DNA of 64,000 bases. Origin: Nocardia sp. NBC_00403 (GTDB lineage Bacteria > Actinomycetota > Actinomycetes > Mycobacteriales > Mycobacteriaceae). The translations under genes were made by a program, and so were the position numbers. The notes below the pieces were generated by a model, which did no database searches, was not told the DNA's origin, and saw nothing but the letters and a program-made list of their open reading frames with translations. The stretch is taken from positions 1,550,001-1,614,000 of the forward strand of contig NZ_CP107939.1 in NCBI RefSeq assembly GCF_036046055.1. The letters run 5' to 3'. Below, one piece after another: positions 8,346 through 17,506 of the stretch (positions are counted from its first letter, which is position 1; the number at the start of each line of letters is the position of its first letter).

Positions 8346-9611
8346 GTGGCTCTCGTGGTTCAGAAGTACGGAGGATCCTCGGTAGCAACCGCCGAGCGCA
8401 TCCGGCGCGTCGCTGAACGGATCGTGGAGACGAAGAAGCAGGGCCACGATGTGGTGGTCGTCTGCTCGGCGATGGGTGACACCACCGACGAACTGCTGGA
8501 CCTGGCGCAGCAGGTGGCGCCCGCGCCGCCGGCCCGCGAAATGGACATGCTGCTCACCTCCGGTGAGCGGATCTCCAACGCGCTCGTCGCCATGGCCATC
8601 CATTCGCTCGGCGCCGAGGCGCGCTCGTTCACCGGCTCGCAGGCCGGCGTGATCACCACCGGCGCGCACGGCAACGCCAAAATCATCGATGTCACCCCGA
8701 GTCGGCTGCGCAGCGCGCTCGACGAAGGGCTCGTCGTGCTCGTCGCGGGCTTCCAGGGCGTCAGCCAGGACAGCAAGGACGTCACCACGCTCGGCCGCGG
8801 CGGCTCCGACACCACCGCGGTCGCACTTGCCGCGGCGCTGGAGGCCGACGTCTGCGAGATCTACACCGATGTGGACGGCGTCTTCACCGCCGACCCGCGG
8901 ATCGTGCCGGACGCCCAGCAGCTCGAGCAGGTCTCCTACGAGGAGATGCTGGAGCTCGCGGCCTGCGGCGCCAAAGTGCTGATGCTGCGCTGCGTGGAAT
9001 ACGCGCGCCGCTACAACGTTCCCGTGCATGTGCGCTCGTCCTACACCGACAAGCCGGGCACCTACGTTTACGGATCGATGGAGGACATCCCCTTGGAGAA
9101 AGCAATCCTCACGGGCGTCGCGCACGACCGCAGCGAGGCCAAGGTGACAGTGGTCGGACTGCCGGACGAACCGGGCTACGCGGCCAAGGTCTTCCGGGCC
9201 ATCGCCGATGCCGAGATCAACATCGACATGGTGTTGCAGAACATTTCCAAGATCGATACGGGCAAGACCGACATCACCTTCACCCTGCCGAAGACCGACG
9301 GTGCGCGTGCGGTGGAGATGCTGACCAAGCGTCAGGACGAGATCGGGTTCTCCCAGGTGCTGTACGACGACCACATCGGCAAGGTGTCGCTGGTCGGCGC
9401 GGGCATGAAGAGCCACCCCGGCGTGACGGCTACCTTCTGTGAGGCGCTGGCGCACGCGGGCGTGAACATCGACCTGATCTCCACCTCGGAAATCCGGATC
9501 TCGGTGCTGGTCCGGGATAGCGAACTGGACGAGGCCGTCAAGGTGCTGCACCGGGCCTTCGATCTCGGCGGCGACGAGGTCGCCGTTGTCCATGCGGGAA
9601 CGGGGCGATAA
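8346..9611 (+). CDS. ask: Aspartate kinase
   Basis: A 421-residue aspartokinase that phosphorylates aspartate, the first step to diaminopimelate, lysine, threonine and methionine. The kinase domain starts [11 protein letters not shown] and includes [21 protein letters not shown]; two ACT domains follow ([19 protein letters not shown] and [15 protein letters not shown]), where lysine and threonine feedback acts in relatives. The GTG start has TTGGAGG 8 bases upstream. An in-frame ATG at 9078 (codon 245) begins the ACT region and could give a separate beta subunit of 177 residues, as in Corynebacterium. asd follows 3 bp downstream, so the two form an operon. Confidence 0.97.
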   Translation: MALVVQKYGGSSVATAERIRRVAERIVETKKQGHDVVVVCSAMGDTTDELLDLAQQVAPAPPAREMDMLLTSGERISNALVAMAIHSLGAEARSFTGSQAGVITTGAHGNAKIIDVTPSRLRSALDEGLVVLVAGFQGVSQDSKDVTTLGRGGSDTTAVALAAALEADVCEIYTDVDGVFTADPRIVPDAQQLEQVSYEEMLELAACGAKVLMLRCVEYARRYNVPVHVRSSYTDKPGTYVYGSMEDIPLEKAILTGVAHDRSEAKVTVVGLPDEPGYAAKVFRAIADAEINIDMVLQNISKIDTGKTDITFTLPKTDGARAVEMLTKRQDEIGFSQVLYDDHIGKVSLVGAGMKSHPGVTATFCEALAHAGVNIDLISTSEIRISVLVRDSELDEAVKVLHRAFDLGGDEVAVVHAGTGR

Positions 9612-10649
<1,038 letters not shown>

Positions 10650-10673
10650 GTCCGGCAGGGCGCATCGAACCAT

Positions 10674-10718
10674 CGAACGGCGCGGTGGTCCACAACGGGT
10701 GGACCACCGCGCCGTTCG
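10674..10718 (+). terminator. Long GC-rich hairpin after asd
   Basis: A perfect 20-bp stem (10674-10693 against 10699-10718) with the 5-base loop AACGG, 25 bp after the asd stop. There is no run of T, as is common for actinomycete terminators. It could serve both asd and the convergent TetR gene that ends at 10744. Confidence 0.8.
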
Positions 10719-10743
10719 ACGTTCGTGCCGCATTCGACGCGGT

Positions 10744-11340
10744 TCAGTGCCGCCGTAGGCCGTCGAACATGACCATGAAGCTGCGCCGGCGCTGATCGTC
10801 GTTCGCGCCGGTGCTCTGCGCAGCGATGAAGGTGCCCTTGATGATTCGCATCAGGTCGTCGATACCGATATCGGTGCGGACCGCGCCGGATTTTTGGGCG
10901 CGCCGGAGTAATTCGGCGATCGCGCGGTTCATTTCGGCTACGGGTGCGAGGTGCTCGGGGGAGAGCTGTCCGCCGACGGCGTCGGCGAGGTCGCGTTTCA
11001 GACCACCGTCGGTCACCATCACGTCGAGGAAGTCGAAGAAGGCCCGGCCAGGGTCGTCGGCGGTGGACAGGTCGCGTGCTTGCGATGTCATACGCTCGAT
11101 GCGGTCCACGATCGCGGCTTCGAACAGGGCTTCCTTGGTGGGGAAGTGTCGGTAGACGGTGCCCGCGCCGACGCCGGCCCGTCGTGCGATCTCGTCCAAG
11201 GGCACCGAAAGACCTTCGGCCGCGAACGCCTCCTGGGCGGCAGCCAGCACGCGGTCGCGGTTGCGGCGTGCGTCGGCGCGCAGCGTCCGCGGTTCCTGTT
11301 TCGGCGGATCGGTCACGAACGACGAGTTTACTGCCCCCAT
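10744..11340 (-). CDS. TetR family transcriptional regulator
   Basis: A 198-residue regulator with a clear TetR DNA-binding domain (RRNRDRVLAAAQEAFAAEGLSVPLDEIARRAGVGAGTVYRHFPTKEALF in one continuous stretch near residues 25-75) and a helical C-terminal domain of the AcrR-like C-terminal type seen with small NTF2-like or hydrolase partners. It is divergent from the SnoaL-like gene, the likely target, and the 68 bp between them hold two related 16-bp elements. The ATG at 11340 is preferred over a TTG two codons upstream. Confidence 0.92.
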   Translation of the reverse strand: MGAVNSSFVTDPPKQEPRTLRADARRNRDRVLAAAQEAFAAEGLSVPLDEIARRAGVGAGTVYRHFPTKEALFEAAIVDRIERMTSQARDLSTADDPGRAFFDFLDVMVTDGGLKRDLADAVGGQLSPEHLAPVAEMNRAIAELLRRAQKSGAVRTDIGIDDLMRIIKGTFIAAQSTGANDDQRRRSFMVMFDGLRRH

Positions 11341-11347
11341 TGACAAA

Positions 11348-11391
11348 CGGGGCGACCGTTCCGAATTATAAGCGGGGTATACGTTCCGCTT
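11348..11391. promoter_or_regulatory. Two related 16-bp elements in a divergent TetR promoter region
   Basis: CGGGGCGACCGTTCCG (11348-11363) and CGGGGTATACGTTCCG (11373-11388) share 12 of 16 bases and start 25 bp apart. The second is framed by the inverted repeat AAGCGG/CCGCTT (11370-11375, 11386-11391). They lie in the short gap between divergent TetR and SnoaL-like genes, where the TetR operator is expected. Confidence 0.55.
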
Positions 11392-11408
11392 ATTTGGAGA
11401 GGTGTTTC

Positions 11409-11828
11409 ATGGTGGAGTCTTCGGTGGAAAGCCCGCGCGAGCTGGTCGAACGCTTGTTTGCGAGCCTGCCCGCGCGCGATGCCGACGCGTTCGTACAACT
11501 GCTCGCAGCCGATGCGGTGTTCGAGATGCCCTTCGTCGTGCCCGGCATGCCGACTCGATTGGTCGGTCGCGAGGAGATCCGGGCCCATCTCACACAACGC
11601 TGGTCGGACCTCTCGGGCATCGAAGTGCACGACATCTATCCCGAGGTGCACGAGACCACTGATCCCGAGGTGATCCTGGTGGAGGCAGAGGTCGACATGA
11701 CGGTGCCCGGCGCGCAGCGGGCTCGGATCCGTACCTCTGTCAACGTCGTCCGGGTGCGCGACGGAAAGGTCGTGCTGTTCCGCGATTACATGGATACGGC
11801 TCGACTCGCCCGGCACGCCGAGCGCTGA
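11409..11828 (+). CDS. SnoaL-like (NTF2-fold) domain protein
   Basis: A 139-residue single-domain protein with the NTF2/SnoaL pattern: the helix PRELVERLFASLPARDADAFVQLL, then ADAVFEMPFVVPGMP, GREEIRAHLTQRW and the closing strands RIRTSVNVVRVRDGKVVLFRDYMD. Relatives include epoxide hydrolases, isomerases and polyketide cyclases, so the reaction cannot be named. The start has GGAGAGG 5-6 bases upstream. Divergent from a TetR gene that probably represses it. Confidence 0.85.
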   Translation: MVESSVESPRELVERLFASLPARDADAFVQLLAADAVFEMPFVVPGMPTRLVGREEIRAHLTQRWSDLSGIEVHDIYPEVHETTDPEVILVEAEVDMTVPGAQRARIRTSVNVVRVRDGKVVLFRDYMDTARLARHAER

Positions 11829-11836
11829 TCGGGGTG

Positions 11837-11865
11837 GCGGGCGGGCCGAAAATTGGCTCGCCCGC
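11837..11865 (+). terminator. Hairpin after the SnoaL-like gene
   Basis: GCGGGCG (11837-11843) pairs with CGCCCGC (11859-11865) around a 15-base loop that can itself pair partly, 9 bp after the stop codon. No T run follows. Confidence 0.5.
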
Positions 11866-11893
11866 ACGCCGTTTCGGTTGCTAGCCTCCGGCA

Positions 11894-12922
11894 ATGGCGA
11901 ACCCGCATGCTCAGGTGTACTTCGGCGACCGGATCGTTGCCGCCGACGCGGCATCGGTGAATGTCGCATCCTCGGCAGTTCTCTACGGCCTGAGTGTCTA
12001 CACCGTGTTCCCGGTGCATGTGGATGGATCGGCGCGCACCGCTTTCCGGTTGGACGATCACTTCCGGCGACTCGAAGAGTCCTGCAAGATCATCGGCATC
12101 GATCGTTTCGCCGCCGAGTGGGATTTCGTCAAGTTTCGGGCCGCCGTTGTCGAGCTGATCGAACGGAACGCGCCCGTCACCGATGTCTTCGTGCGGGCGA
12201 CAGTGCATGTCGTCGAGTCGATTCCGGGCACCAGGGTTCGTGGCTGTGCGATTCAGGTGAGCATGTTCGTTTATGACGCGGTGCCGATCGTCCCGCAGGA
12301 CGGCATGCGGCTGAAATCCAGTCCGTGGCGGCGCATTCCAGACAATGCGATTCCTTCGCGCGCGAAAGTCAACGGCGCTTATGTGAATTCGGTGCTGGCC
12401 AAGCAGGATGCCATCGACAGCGGCTACGACGACTGCATCTTCCTCGACGGCAACGGCCATGTCTGCGAACTCAGTGCGGCCAACATTTTCCTGGTCCGCA
12501 ATGGCACCCTCATCACCCCCGACGTGTCCTGCGACATCCTCGACGGCATCAACCGACGCACCATCCTCACCCTCGCCGCCGAGGACGGCATTCCGTTCGT
12601 CGAACGGACGGTAGATCTGACCGAGCTGTATATCGCCGACGAGGTTTTCGTCTCCGGCACGTCCGCGGGTGCGGCTCCGGTCACCGAGGTCGACGGCCGA
12701 CTGATCGCCGATGGCCGCCCGGGACCGATCTCTCAGGCATTGCGCAAACGCCACGCGGCGGCACTGCGCACCGACGAACTGCACGGCTGGGTCACGAATC
12801 TGGCCGAGCCATCGGTCCAGCAGCCGATTCAGCGAATCCCGGGCGTGCGCGGATCGGGGCCGAGGCATACCAGAATGACGCAGCCGGGCGCGGTGTCCGC
12901 GAACGGTGGGGCCAGCGGGTAG
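11894..12922 (+). CDS. Class IV (branched-chain-type) PLP aminotransferase
   Basis: A 342-residue fold-type IV PLP enzyme. The Schiff-base Lys is K158 in SRAKVNGAYVNS, and the conserved Glu is E192 in VCELSAANIFLVRNG; GTSAGAAPVTEVDGR is the phosphate-side loop. Family members transfer amino groups among branched-chain or D-amino acids, or lyse aminodeoxychorismate. The catalytic domain ends near LHGWVTN (about residue 300), the family's usual length. The last ~40 residues are an unusual low-complexity tail whose coding DNA overlaps the convergent serine hydrolase gene by 94 bp. An original stop may have been lost. Main biosynthetic IlvE function is possible but not shown. Confidence 0.88.
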   Translation: MANPHAQVYFGDRIVAADAASVNVASSAVLYGLSVYTVFPVHVDGSARTAFRLDDHFRRLEESCKIIGIDRFAAEWDFVKFRAAVVELIERNAPVTDVFVRATVHVVESIPGTRVRGCAIQVSMFVYDAVPIVPQDGMRLKSSPWRRIPDNAIPSRAKVNGAYVNSVLAKQDAIDSGYDDCIFLDGNGHVCELSAANIFLVRNGTLITPDVSCDILDGINRRTILTLAAEDGIPFVERTVDLTELYIADEVFVSGTSAGAAPVTEVDGRLIADGRPGPISQALRKRHAAALRTDELHGWVTNLAEPSVQQPIQRIPGVRGSGPRHTRMTQPGAVSANGGASG

Positions 12923-14178
12923 TTCAAGCAGGCGAAGACATTGCAGCCCGGATATGCCGCCGGCCCGATTCCGAAGACCGCGAGCAGGATGTTGTTATCG
13001 ACGAATCGGCTCGCATCCAGTCGCACCGGCGGCTCGATGTAGGGGCCCGGGTCGGGAAGCGGCCTTTCGTCGAACGCGGCGAACAGCCTGCGGAAGAATT
13101 CGTACGGCAGTTCCGCGATGTTCTGCACGATTCCGGACAGGCCCTGGCTGCTGACGTTCCCGTAGACCCCGGTCCAGACCACAGTCAGGTCCAGGCTGGG
13201 GATGATGAAGACGTCCTGCATGCCGAGCCCGGACATCGCATACACATCGGGGGGTAGGAAGGTGGCGGTCTCCGCGCACCCGGGCCCGGTCCAGAAGAGG
13301 TACCCGTAGCAACTGTTCGTCGCCGAGGGCTCCCGCGCCTGCCGCAGATACTCCTGCGACACGAGTTGTTTGGTGCCCCAGCGCCCGTTGTTGCTCACCA
13401 GCAGGCCCAGCTTCGCGAAATCGTTCGGCGGGATCATCAGGTGCGCGTATCCGTAGGTGTGTCCGGAGCGATCGCGCGCCCAGTAGTAATCGCCGCGAGC
13501 AATGCCGAGCGGATCGAACAGCTCCCGCTGCGCGAATTGTTGCAGTGGTTCGCCGACCGCCAATTCGATGACATACGCGAGCAGGTCGACATTGCGCTGG
13601 CTGTAGCTGAACGCCGTGCCGGGCGGGTCGTTCAGTGGTACACCGAGCGCCTGCACCGCGCTGTTCGGGTCGATTGGAATCACTCCCGTAATGCCCTCGG
13701 TGAGCACTCCGACTTGCATGCCCGAGCTCTCGGTGAGCAGGTTCTCCACCGTGATCGACCGATGGACTTCGTCACCGAGTCCCGGCGGCAGATATCGATC
13801 GATCGGCGCATCGATGTCGAGTTTGCCTTGGTCCCATGCCATTCCGGCGAGCACCGAGACCACGCTTTTGGTCGCGCTCCAGATATTCCACGCGACGTTT
13901 CCGGTTTGATCGTTCGTCGGCCCCTCGCCGATCAGACAGTTGTGCCGGAAGACCTGCACATTCAACCGATTCCGCTCGCCGGCGAAGGCCATTGCTTCGG
14001 CCAGCCGCTGCGAATCCAGCCCCACCTGTTCCGGCGCCGCCCGCTCCGGTTCCCGCCCGGACGACACCCCGCATGTCCGCTGCTCGGCCGAGGTCGCCTG
14101 CGCACTCCCGGCGAACACACTCCCCGCCACCAGCGATACCGCCGCGATTCCTGCCAGGAATCCGTAGAAACGCCCCAT
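12829..14178 (-). CDS. Secreted serine hydrolase, beta-lactamase/class C-PBP family
   Basis: A 449-residue protein with a signal peptide (hydrophobic FLAGIAAVSLVAGSVFAGSAQA). The serine hydrolase motif SxxK is S101-A-T-K104 in NIWSATKSV, followed by the Tyr motif SYSQRN (Y192), where the usual YxN third residue is Gln. This is the fold of class C beta-lactamases and esterase-like penicillin-binding proteins; for such long secreted actinomycete forms beta-lactam hydrolysis is not the default role. The C-terminal ~110 residues are extra and Cys-containing (PGCNVFACLN, PGCVILVCL). Its 3' end overlaps the aminotransferase gene. Confidence 0.87.
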   Translation of the reverse strand: MGRFYGFLAGIAAVSLVAGSVFAGSAQATSAEQRTCGVSSGREPERAAPEQVGLDSQRLAEAMAFAGERNRLNVQVFRHNCLIGEGPTNDQTGNVAWNIWSATKSVVSVLAGMAWDQGKLDIDAPIDRYLPPGLGDEVHRSITVENLLTESSGMQVGVLTEGITGVIPIDPNSAVQALGVPLNDPPGTAFSYSQRNVDLLAYVIELAVGEPLQQFAQRELFDPLGIARGDYYWARDRSGHTYGYAHLMIPPNDFAKLGLLVSNNGRWGTKQLVSQEYLRQAREPSATNSCYGYLFWTGPGCAETATFLPPDVYAMSGLGMQDVFIIPSLDLTVVWTGVYGNVSSQGLSGIVQNIAELPYEFFRRLFAAFDERPLPDPGPYIEPPVRLDASRFVDNNILLAVFGIGPAAYPGCNVFACLNYPLAPPFADTAPGCVILVCLGPDPRTPGIR

Positions 14179-14870
14179 GGCCAAAGGCTATCGTGCCGGC
14201 ACCCGATGCACCGGGCAACAGGCTGAGCGTCGGCCAGGCAAAAATTTGGCGCTACAAGGAGACCGAATTGCCGGGTTGCCCGAGGGCGCAGAGCAGTTCC
14301 GCCCCCTCCAGCACTCGGCGCGGCCCGATCTGATCGGGCAGAACCGTTGCCGCTGACTGCGTTCCGGCGTGGTCAACGTCCACAACCGGCGCAGGCACCC
14401 CGGCGGCGACCGTGTCGATGACGCGCGTCGCGAGCTCGGACCTTCGCACACCGGTGGCATCGATCGTGGTGATGGCGATGGCAGCCGCGAGGGATGCCAT
14501 AGCCGCATCCCTCGACCACCGCGTCGCGGACCACGAATCGAGCGCTCCGAATGGGAGCGTCACCGAATATGCGAAGCGCCGCCAGATCGTCAGACCTGGC
14601 GGCGCTGAGCCGCCGGACGCCACGCCAGCGTCACGACTCGGTGCCGACGTCCCACAAGCGCCTCTCGGCGAGTGGTCGCTCGAAGCGACAAAAGGGGTGA
14701 GGCCCGGGGCTGTCCGGACGCCGACAGAGGTGGTCAACCGTGCCGCGCTGCGATCTATTCCGCATCGTCGAATGTGACTCACGCCACGCGACGGCACGCT
14801 CTCGGCACACGAGGTGTGATTACTTGACAAACTCATTCTCTTGACTAATTCCAGAAAAGAGGCAACCATC
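14179..14870. other. 692-bp region without a convincing gene
   Basis: Between the serine hydrolase and the Fur gene I see no recognisable protein. The best open frame is on the minus strand, 14252-14500 (82 codons, beginning MASLAAAIAITTIDATG, with GAGGG 8-9 bases upstream), but it matches no family that I know. The right end contains the Fur-gene promoter region. Confidence 0.4.
14824..14861 (+). promoter_or_regulatory. AT-rich promoter/FurA-box-like sequence before the Fur gene
   Basis: TTGACA at 14824 and a second TTGACT at 14841, followed by AATTCCAGAAAAGA, form an AT-rich stretch in otherwise GC-rich DNA directly before the start codon. It closely resembles the FurA autoregulatory site that I remember upstream of mycobacterial furA (a TTGACT-AATTCCAGAAAAG type sequence). 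Autorepression by the encoded regulator is inferred. Confidence 0.65.
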
Positions 14871-15308
14871 GTGGGCATGCACACCGACATCACCGATCCG
14901 CGCGAACAGTTGCGCGCGGCAGGCCTGCGGGTTACTGCCCCGCGGGTCGCGGTGCTGAATGCGGTCGCAGCCCGACCGCATTCGGACGCCGATCGGCTGG
15001 CCGCCACGGTCCGGGAAGCATTGGGTTCGGTATCCACGCAGGCCGTCTACGACGTGCTTCGGGCCTGCGTGCACGCCGGAATCCTGCGGCGTATCGAGCC
15101 GGCCGGTTCGGCCGCGCGCTACGAGACCCGGACCGGGGACAACCACCATCACCTGGTGTGCCGAAGCTGCGACACGGTCGTGGACGTGGACTGTGTTGTG
15201 GGCAGCGCCCCCTGCCTGGAACCCGTGGACGACCACGGTTTCACGATCGATGAGGCAGAGGTCGTCTTCTGGGGTCTGTGCAGTACCTGTCGTTCCCGAG
15301 AACGGTAG
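14871..15308 (+). CDS. furA: Fur family peroxide/iron-responsive repressor (FurA/CatR type)
   Basis: A 145-residue Fur protein. The winged-helix part has SVSTQAVYDVLRACVHAGILRRIEPAGSAARYE split over residues 53-86; the metal part has NHHHLVCRSC (H92-H94, C97, C100) and a second CxxC (C137, C140), the usual structural zinc site. It probably senses peroxide through metal-catalysed oxidation and represses itself and the catalase gene 66 bp downstream. In mycobacteria FurA sits beside katG; here the partner is a monofunctional catalase, as with CatR-CatA in Streptomyces. The GTG start has AAAGAGG about 8 bases upstream. Confidence 0.9.
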   Translation: MGMHTDITDPREQLRAAGLRVTAPRVAVLNAVAARPHSDADRLAATVREALGSVSTQAVYDVLRACVHAGILRRIEPAGSAARYETRTGDNHHHLVCRSCDTVVDVDCVVGSAPCLEPVDDHGFTIDEAEVVFWGLCSTCRSRER

Positions 15309-15374
15309 TCACCCCGACAGCCCGGGACAGCCCATCCCCGGGACGTTTGTTCCATCAACCGAGGAGGCTTCGAC

Positions 15375-16844
15375 ATGACCGAGCCGACAACCACCAACAC
15401 CGGTACCCCGGTGCAGAGCGACGACGAGTCGCTGACCGCGGGCGCCCAGGGCCCCATCCTGTTGCACGACCATTACCTCATCGAGAAGCTCGCCCAGTTC
15501 AACCGTGAGCGGGTGCCGGAGCGGATCGTGCACGCCAAGGGTGCGGGCGCCTACGGTGAGCTGGTCGTGACCAACGATGTCAGCCGCTACACCAAGGCCA
15601 AGCTGTTCCAGCCGGGCGCGCGGACCGAGTCGCTGGTGCGTTTCTCCACGGTGGCCGGTGAGCAGGGCAGCCCCGACACTTGGCGCGACCCACGCGGTTT
15701 CGCGGTGAAGTTCTACACCGAGGACGGCAACTACGACCTCGTCGGCAACAACACTCCGGTCTTCTTCATCACCGACCCGATCAAGTTCCCCGACTTCATC
15801 AGGTCCCAGAAACGCCTGCCCGGCAACGGACTTCGCGATCACACCATGCAGTGGGACTTCTGGACCCTGCGCCCGGAGACCGCGCACCAGGTGACCTGGC
15901 TGATGGGTGACCGTGGCATCCCGAAGACCTACCGCCACATGAACGGCTACGGTTCGCACACCTACCAGTGGATCAACGCTGCGGGCGAGCGCTTCTGGGT
16001 GAAGTACCACTTCAAGACCGACCAGGGCATCGACTACCTGACCCAGGCCGACGCCGACCGGATCGCCGGCGAGAACGCCGACTATCACCGCAAGGACCTC
16101 TGGGACGCGATCGAGCGCGGCGAGTTCCCGAGTTGGACGGTGCACGTGCAGGTCATGCCGGTCGCCGAGGCCGCGGGCTACCGGTTCAACCCGTTCGACC
16201 TGACCAAGGTGTGGTCGCACCAGGACTACCCGCTGATCGAGGTCGGCAAGTGGACCCTGAACCGCAACCCGGGCAACTACTTCGTCGACATCGAGCAGGC
16301 CGCCTTCGAGCCGTCGAATATCGTTCCCGGCATCGGTTTCTCGCCGGACAAGATGCTGCTGGGCCGGGTGTTCGCCTATGCAGATGCGCACCGCTACCGG
16401 ATCGGCACCAACTATGCGCAGCTGCCGCCGAACCGCGCCAAGGCCGCCGAGGTGAACTCCTATTCCAAGGAGGGCTCCATGCGCTACGAGTACAACGACG
16501 CGAGTGTGCCGGTGTACGCGCCGAATTCCTTCGGCGGCCCGCACGCCGACCCGGAACAGGCGCCGGATGGCGGCATCTGGGAGTTCGATCCTACGGTCGT
16601 GCGCGCGGGCTACCTCGAGCACGCCGAGGATGGCGACTTCACCCAGGCGGGCACCTTGGTACGTGAGGTGCTCGACGATGACCAGCGAGATCGCTTGGTG
16701 AACAACATCGTCGGCCACGTACTCGGTGGGGTGCAGGAGCCGGTGCTGAGCCGGGTCTTCGAGTACTGGAAGAACGTGGACTCCGATCTGGGCAAGCGGG
16801 TCGAGGAAGGCGTGCGTGCAGGACTGAACGGCGCATCGGCGTAG
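15375..16844 (+). CDS. katA: Monofunctional haem catalase
   Basis: A 489-residue small-subunit catalase that converts hydrogen peroxide to water and oxygen. The distal His is H53 ([11 protein letters not shown]), the catalytic Asn lies in [10 protein letters not shown] (residues 125-126) and the haem-ligand Tyr is Y335 in [19 protein letters not shown]-site residues of clade 3 catalases fit the length. GAGGAGG precedes the ATG. Regulation by the adjacent Fur protein is likely. A hairpin 20 bp after the stop probably ends the transcript. Confidence 0.96.
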   Translation: MTEPTTTNTGTPVQSDDESLTAGAQGPILLHDHYLIEKLAQFNRERVPERIVHAKGAGAYGELVVTNDVSRYTKAKLFQPGARTESLVRFSTVAGEQGSPDTWRDPRGFAVKFYTEDGNYDLVGNNTPVFFITDPIKFPDFIRSQKRLPGNGLRDHTMQWDFWTLRPETAHQVTWLMGDRGIPKTYRHMNGYGSHTYQWINAAGERFWVKYHFKTDQGIDYLTQADADRIAGENADYHRKDLWDAIERGEFPSWTVHVQVMPVAEAAGYRFNPFDLTKVWSHQDYPLIEVGKWTLNRNPGNYFVDIEQAAFEPSNIVPGIGFSPDKMLLGRVFAYADAHRYRIGTNYAQLPPNRAKAAEVNSYSKEGSMRYEYNDASVPVYAPNSFGGPHADPEQAPDGGIWEFDPTVVRAGYLEHAEDGDFTQAGTLVREVLDDDQRDRLVNNIVGHVLGGVQEPVLSRVFEYWKNVDSDLGKRVEEGVRAGLNGASA

Positions 16845-16863
16845 CAGACCAGGACGTCGGGCG

Positions 16864-16889
16864 GGTGCTCACCTCGCTAGGTGTGCACC
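16864..16889 (+). terminator. Hairpin after the catalase gene
   Basis: GGTGCTCACC (16864-16873) pairs with GGTGTGCACC (16880-16889), one mismatch, six-base loop, starting 19 bp after the katA stop. No T run. Confidence 0.55.
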
Positions 16890-16986
16890 TGCCATGCCCT
16901 CAACTTTCAGGCGTCGCGATGGAGCGGTGGCGTGCGGGGCGTTCGAGCCGGGTGTCATCATCTGCGTCGGCCAATGCACAGCAGTC

Positions 16987-17171
16987 GGCCTCAGGCGCGG
17001 AGAGCAATTCGGAGACGTCCAGCAAGGCGCGCCCTCCCGAGCTTTCCGGGCAGTGCTGGGTGCGTCGTGTGCCGTACCCGACTTGCTCTGCCGCGGCTTG
17101 GGCGGGCAGGCACACAGCTTCCAGCGTGGTCGACTGGCTGTGGTTGCGTTGCGGGCATTTCGAAGTGACGA
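16987..17171. repeat. 185-bp direct repeat, copy 1
   Basis: This segment and 17224-17408 align without gaps over 185 bp with roughly 17 mismatches. The period is 237 bp, a multiple of three, so frames are kept between copies. The DNA lies between the catalase hairpin and the HNH gene and holds no recognised gene. Confidence 0.93.
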
Positions 17172-17223
17172 GTGCCATTTGGGGTGACGGGCGCAGAGGC
17201 ACTGTTGTTCTGGGTGAGGGTGG

Positions 17224-17408
17224 GGCCTCAGGCGTTGAGAGCAGTTCGGAGATATCCAGCAGGGCGCGCCCTCCCCGGGTTTCCGGGCAGTGCTGGGTGC
17301 GTCGTGTGCCGTACCCGGCTTGGTCTGCCGCGGCTTGGGTATGCAGGCATTCGGCTTCCAGCGTGGTCGACTGGCTGTGGTTGCGTTGCGGGCATTTCGA
17401 AGTGACGA
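17224..17408. repeat. 185-bp direct repeat, copy 2
   Basis: Second copy of the element at 16987-17171. The sequence just after it (about 17415-17445) again resembles the 52-bp spacer between the copies, so a third, decayed unit may begin there. On the minus strand one frame stays open from 17490 to 16900 through both copies, but it has no ATG, GTG or TTG before 17202. Confidence 0.93.
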
Positions 17409-17506
17409 CGCACAGCCGTTGGTGCTCTGGGCGAGCGTGGGCGGCCAGTTCTACGCGCGCGGCAGTTGGTCTGTGTTGGGTGCGCGCGGGTCACTCGGAC
17501 TGTTGT

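Noticed and set aside
14252..14500. An 82-codon minus-strand frame with a possible ribosome site
   Set aside because: No family resemblance and weak coding character; kept only as a note in the region entry.
16987..17408. CRISPR array
   Set aside because: Only two long imperfect copies with a single spacer and no cas genes; it is a plain duplication.
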